Assembly (NCBI GenBank): GCA_033720975.1
Contig: JAWWBL010000001.1
Location: forward strand, 1 to 64,000
Source: JAWWBL01 sp033720975
GTDB taxonomy: Bacteria; Actinomycetota; Acidimicrobiia; Spongiisociales; ZC4RG35
DNA: 64,000 bases
Direction: 5' to 3'
Below the pieces are notes generated by a model. It worked only from the letters and a program-made list of their open reading frames with translations. It did not search any database and was not told the DNA's origin. Positions 61,045 to 64,000 of the stretch are shown one piece after another (position 1 is the stretch's first letter; each line of letters begins with the position of its first letter). A program made the translations under genes and the position numbers.

Positions 61045-61668
61045 CTAGGAATCCATCGACTCCTTGTACTGCTGGAAGAGCTCACGCAACTCGGGTGGGG
61101 TGATCAGGCCATCATCGAGAGCATCGCCGATGTCCATCTGCTTCAACGGATGTTCATCTGGGATGGCGTCGTACTCGTCCTGGTCGATTCCCCCGTCGTC
61201 CATCAGCATTCCGAACCTGGCCCCGTGCCGAAAAGCGTTTCGCCGAGGATGTTGCCGCTCTGCCCTCACCTCTTCGAGTGTGAGGACGCCGTCTTCCCAT
61301 GCTTCCTCGAAGCGCTCGGAGAGCAACCAATTGCCCTCGGGGAGTATCTCGGCTTCCTCCAAGGTCATCTCGCCGTCCTCGAAAGCCTCCTCGATGGCCG
61401 CCCGGAGCGCTTCTCGCTCGGCCTTGGCTTCGGCGATGGCCTCCTCAACTGCGGCCAGCACCGTGTCGGCGTCTTCCTGGTTGATCTCGCCCTCGCTCAC
61501 CAGATCGGCGAGGACCCCGCTTAGAAAGGCCAGTCCTCGACCGGCGTGGCTGACCTCATCTGTCTCCTGGGCAATAGCCGCACTCGGCGACGAGATCAAA
61601 GCGGTGGCGAATCCCGCTCCAACGAGAATCGCGCCCGCTGCCAGGGAAGCGATGATCTTGTTTCGCAT
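61045..61668 (-). CDS. secreted protein with five EF-hand-like loops
   Basis: A 207-residue exported protein with a Sec signal (IIASLAAGAILVGAGFATALI, cleavage near AIAQ). Five short acidic loops recur at residues 58, 97, 125, 157 and 185: SEGEINQED, EDGEMTLEE, EDGVLTLEE, DDGGIDQDE, DDGLITPPE. Each fits xDGxITxxE, the second half of an EF-hand loop, but lacks the leading DxDxD, so calcium binding is uncertain. The rest is helical and charged. AGGAG lies 7 nt before this ATG; a GTG 11 codons earlier is less likely. Function unknown. Confidence 0.75.
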   Translation of the reverse strand: MRNKIIASLAAGAILVGAGFATALISSPSAAIAQETDEVSHAGRGLAFLSGVLADLVSEGEINQEDADTVLAAVEEAIAEAKAEREALRAAIEEAFEDGEMTLEEAEILPEGNWLLSERFEEAWEDGVLTLEEVRAERQHPRRNAFRHGARFGMLMDDGGIDQDEYDAIPDEHPLKQMDIGDALDDGLITPPELRELFQQYKESMDS

Positions 61669-61799
61669 TTTCGAACTCCTTGGTCTTGTTGTCATGACCA
61701 ATGTCGCCCTGGCTTGTTAAGAGGCGGTGAGGCAGAAGTTCGGGGTTGGGGCACTTTCTCGGGCTGGTCCGACTAGGCGTGGCACGGAGAATCGGAGAA

Positions 61800-62225
61800 T
61801 CAGGGGCGGAGCTGGTCGATCCGCGCCGCGAACTCGGGCGGGATTCGACGCGGCTTGCCGTCCAGATCAGTGAACGCTGCCGAGATGGTCAACTGGGCGA
61901 CCCGCTCGTCTCCTCTGAGCATCAGCTGCTTCCAGGTCGACTTGACGCGGCCCGCCTCGTGAACCCAGGTGTGAATGGTCAGCTCCTCTCCGTACCGTGC
62001 AGCAGCCAGGAACCGAGCATTGGCCTCGACCACGACGAACTGCCATCCCCGCTCCTTGAGGACGTCCAACCCCCAACCCATGTCCGCCAAATACTCGATA
62101 CGGGCCGTCTCGAAGTAGGAGAAGTAGTTGGTGTGGTTCACATGGTCGTAAGGGTCCAGCTCGTAGAACCGGACCTTGAGCCGGGTCGTGTGGACGTCCC
62201 GATCAGTGGGCAGCTCGAGGGTCAG
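61800..62225 (-). CDS. acyl-CoA thioesterase (4HBT hot-dog family)
   Basis: A 141-residue hot-dog thioesterase. VRFYELDPYDHVNHTNYFSYFE is the 4HBT opening with its catalytic Asp, in blocks RFYELDPYDHVNH and NYFSYFETARIEYL; the central helix is followed by the beta-sheet (FVVVEANARFLAAARYGEEL). The conventional GTG at 62141 would cut off the catalytic Asp. The only start that keeps it is CTG with AGGAG 6 nt upstream, after an in-frame stop. It would release free acids from acyl-CoA. Confidence 0.8.
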   Translation of the reverse strand: MTLELPTDRDVHTTRLKVRFYELDPYDHVNHTNYFSYFETARIEYLADMGWGLDVLKERGWQFVVVEANARFLAAARYGEELTIHTWVHEAGRVKSTWKQLMLRGDERVAQLTISAAFTDLDGKPRRIPPEFAARIDQLRP

Positions 62226-62266
62226 GCTTCACTCCTCAGGTGGAAGGCCGGTGAGGCTACCCCAGC

Positions 62267-62272
62267 TACTCT
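62267..62272 (+). promoter_or_regulatory. -10 element of the alcohol dehydrogenase-like gene
   Basis: TACTCT ends 7 nt before the ATG, supporting that start over a much longer open frame. Confidence 0.5.
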
Positions 62273-62279
62273 CGCCGAT

Positions 62280-63290
62280 ATGAAGGCGTGGCAGCTGACC
62301 GACACCAACGGCATCGACTCCTACGTGCTCAATGACGTGCCCGAGCCCGAACCCGGGCCGGGGGAGGTGAGGGTTGACATCAAGACCGCTGGGCTCAACC
62401 ACCTCGACATCTGGGTGTCGATGGGTCTCCCCGCACCCGAGCACCTTCCACACACCACGGGGGCTGACGCCGCGGGGACCATCGACGCCATTGGCGAGGG
62501 TGTCGACGGATTCGAGATCGGCGACGAGGTGATAGTCGATCCCTCTCTGTCGTGCGGACGCTGCGAATTCTGTCTCAATGACGACATCGTCTACTGCGAG
62601 GACTTCGGGATTCTCGGTGAGCACGCCCCGGGAACCTTCACAGAGAAGATCGTGATCCCCACGATCAACGCTGTCAGGAAACCGAAGAGGGTCGAATGGG
62701 AGGAAGCCGGAAGCTTTGGGCTGGCCAATGTCACCGCTCTGCGGAAGCTCGAGAAGGCAAGGCTGAGCAGAGGCGAGGTGGTGCTCGTGGTTGGGATCGG
62801 TGGAGGAGTCGCCACCGCCTCGATGCAACTGGCGATGGCGTTCGGAGCCAAGGTCTACGTCACCTCCCGATCCCAGAAGAAGATCGACTGGGCCGTTGAG
62901 AACGGCGCGGCGGGCGGATTCGACTCGGCCGGCGAGTTCGGCAAAGAGATGGCTGCTCTGGGTGGAGCGGACCTCATCATGGAGAACGTCGGGCCAGCCA
63001 CCCTCAAGCAGTCGATGCGGGCTGCCAAGAAGGGGGGACGCATCGCCATCTCAGGTGGGACCAGCGGATCGAGATTCGAGCTCACCATCCCGATCCTGTT
63101 CTTCCGCCAACTGGAGCTCGTGGGATCGTCCATGGGCAACCATGCCCAGTTCGCCAGGGCCCTCAACTGGATCAGGCTTGGCAAGGCCAAGGCAATAGTC
63201 GACCGCGTGTTCCCCTTCGACCAGCTACCCGAGGCGCTTCGTTATCTGGACTCGGGCGAGCAGATCGGAAAGGTCGTCCTAGCCCGCTAG
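62280..63290 (+). CDS. zinc-type medium-chain alcohol dehydrogenase/quinone reductase
   Basis: A 336-residue MDR enzyme. The structural-zinc cluster is CGRCEFCLNDDIVYC; HLPHTTGADAAG and the Rossmann motif VVGIGGGVATASMQLA are clear. GLNHLDIWV replaces the usual catalytic-zinc Cys with Asn-His at that position, and GDEVIVDP is standard, so it may bind only structural zinc and act as a quinone-oxidoreductase-like enzyme. The real start is ATG with a -10 element; the open frame upstream crosses the thioesterase gene. Its stop interlocks with the cyclase gene in CTAG. Confidence 0.88.
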   Translation: MKAWQLTDTNGIDSYVLNDVPEPEPGPGEVRVDIKTAGLNHLDIWVSMGLPAPEHLPHTTGADAAGTIDAIGEGVDGFEIGDEVIVDPSLSCGRCEFCLNDDIVYCEDFGILGEHAPGTFTEKIVIPTINAVRKPKRVEWEEAGSFGLANVTALRKLEKARLSRGEVVLVVGIGGGVATASMQLAMAFGAKVYVTSRSQKKIDWAVENGAAGGFDSAGEFGKEMAALGGADLIMENVGPATLKQSMRAAKKGGRIAISGGTSGSRFELTIPILFFRQLELVGSSMGNHAQFARALNWIRLGKAKAIVDRVFPFDQLPEALRYLDSGEQIGKVVLAR

Positions 63291-64000
63291 TTCAGAGAAG
63301 GCGCCTCGACCGAGTACAGCTGCCACTCCCCGTCGAAGCCTTTCAAATGGTGGGATCCTCGATCGGCAAAGACGATGTCAGATCCCACGACCAGGTCACG
63401 AACCGTCCTAGAGACCATGATCTGGCCCGGTGCGGCCGCCGACATCACTCTCGACGCCAGGTGCACCGCCACACCTCCGACGTCGTCGCCCCGCACCTCA
63501 ACCTCGCCCGCGTGGATACCGGTCCGAAGCGTGACATCGACCCTGGCTATCTCCCGGCTCAAGCTCTCAGCACAGCGGATCGCTCGTCCGGGGCCGTCGA
63601 AAATCGCCAACGCTCCGTCGCCGGTGCTCTTGACCAATTCGCCGCTGTTGATCTCCACGATTCGTCGCGTGGTCGAGTCGTGCACATCGAGAAGGGCGCG
63701 CCACTCGCGGTCACCCAGTTGCCCGGCACGGCGGGTTGAGTCGACGATGTCGGTGAACATGACCGTCGCCAAACGCCGGTCGGTCACGCCTGGTGACGCT
63801 TCGGACCCCACGACGAACTTCTCGATGATCGAGAGGACTTCGTCCGGGTGTTCCCAGTACGGAGTGGCGTCCGTGCCTTCGAGCTCGACGAATTCGGCGC
63901 CTTCGATGCGCTCGGCGACGTATCTGCCGAGCTCAATGGGGATCGCAGGATTGTCCTTGACATGGGTGACCAACGTCGGCACCTGGATCGCGGGTAGCAG
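63287..64000 (-). CDS. alpha/beta hydrolase - adenylate cyclase fusion, C-terminal part
   Basis: Truncated by the right edge; 237 residues are visible. The first 55 (VPTLVTHVKDNPAIPIELG, PYWEHPDEVLSIIEKF) are the end of an alpha/beta hydrolase with the catalytic-His region, and the remainder is a class III cyclase: MFTDIVDSTRRAG and KSTGDGALAIFDG (metal Asps), VGGVAVHLASRVMSAA and LRTGIHAGEVE. This is the widespread actinobacterial pairing of hydrolase and cyclase. The stop shares CTAG with the alcohol dehydrogenase-like gene. Confidence 0.85.
   Translation of the reverse strand: MLPAIQVPTLVTHVKDNPAIPIELGRYVAERIEGAEFVELEGTDATPYWEHPDEVLSIIEKFVVGSEASPGVTDRRLATVMFTDIVDSTRRAGQLGDREWRALLDVHDSTTRRIVEINSGELVKSTGDGALAIFDGPGRAIRCAESLSREIARVDVTLRTGIHAGEVEVRGDDVGGVAVHLASRVMSAAAPGQIMVSRTVRDLVVGSDIVFADRGSHHLKGFDGEWQLYSVEAPSLN

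Noticed and set aside
61746..62279. N-terminal extension of the alcohol dehydrogenase-like gene
   Set aside because: It runs antisense through the thioesterase gene; the MDR fold starts at MKAWQL with a -10 hexamer at the right distance.
1..64000. Mobile elements, prophage, CRISPR, toxin-antitoxin or defence islands
   Set aside because: No transposase, integrase, Cas, phage or restriction gene and no direct-repeat array was found; base composition and gene packing look uniform by eye.

Overview
The window looks like chromosomal DNA of a high-GC actinobacterium, most plausibly a deep-branching lineage such as Acidimicrobiia. The signs are frequent GTG and TTG starts, the ClpS/DUF2017 pair, an EtfD-type membrane Fe-S oxidoreductase, RskA-type anti-sigma/ECF control, fused cyclase/ATPase regulators and several acyl-CoA modules. 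Coding density is very high: most same-strand neighbours overlap or nearly touch, and no gap exceeds about 260 bases. I see no transposase, phage gene, CRISPR array or rRNA. Taxonomy is inferred from gene content only.

Region 1 (1-8501, all minus): EtfD-like oxidoreductase, a small lipoprotein, an M1-family metallopeptidase lipoprotein, two oligopeptide-type ABC permeases, ClpS, DUF2017, an eRF1-like (baeRF) protein and the start of a MobA-like nucleotidyltransferase run as one directon with 1-11 nt overlaps or short gaps. Region 2 (8.5-15.2 kb): a self-contained ArsR-type regulator with a clear promoter/operator, an unrecognised conserved-looking protein, proline dehydrogenase next to ProC, uridine kinase, a DUF4388 protein and an HhH-GPD protein. 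Region 3 (15.3-25.8 kb): acyl-CoA metabolism (thiolase, class III CoA-transferase, a degenerate and a complete SDR, MaoC hydratase, 3Fe-4S ferredoxin, two-subunit biotin acyl-CoA carboxylase), then a Kbl/BioF-type synthase, a 3-hydroxyisobutyrate dehydrogenase relative and a Bcp peroxiredoxin. Region 4 (25.8-34.3 kb): a flippase-like membrane protein and PlsY, a PAS histidine kinase, P5C dehydrogenase, a HisA-like/VOC fusion, an endonuclease IV-like/LigD-polymerase fusion and tRNA-Lys.

Region 5 (34.3-46.3 kb): a DUF4331 protein and a TPR protein converge on an RskA-type anti-sigma factor and an ECF sigma factor; then an orphan NarL-type sensor kinase, a TetR regulator with twin operators, hydrolases, a cysteine-rich metallothionein-like protein and small proteins. 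Region 6 (46.3-57.5 kb): a 1151-residue cyclase/ATPase/TPR regulator, a GerW-like protein, YjbQ, a HAD phosphatase, an MscS channel, a sirtuin and acyl-CoA dehydrogenase/SDR/FabF. Region 7 (57.5-64 kb): a TPP riboswitch controlling thiBPQ, a secreted protein with five EF-hand-like loops, a thioesterase, a zinc-type alcohol dehydrogenase and a partial cyclase.

Four window-wide patterns stand out. (1) Nearly twenty genes have a TAnnnT-like -10 hexamer ending 5-8 nt before the start codon, which implies widespread leaderless transcription and settles several starts. (2) Five of ten convergent junctions interlock their stop codons through one CTAG or CTAA. (3) A 50-bp hairpin-bearing intergenic repeat occurs three times. 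(4) Two genes appear to start at CTG behind a good Shine-Dalgarno sequence. The most distinctive single gene is the fusion of an AP-endonuclease-like TIM barrel with a LigD-type polymerase domain, with no ligase or Ku nearby.
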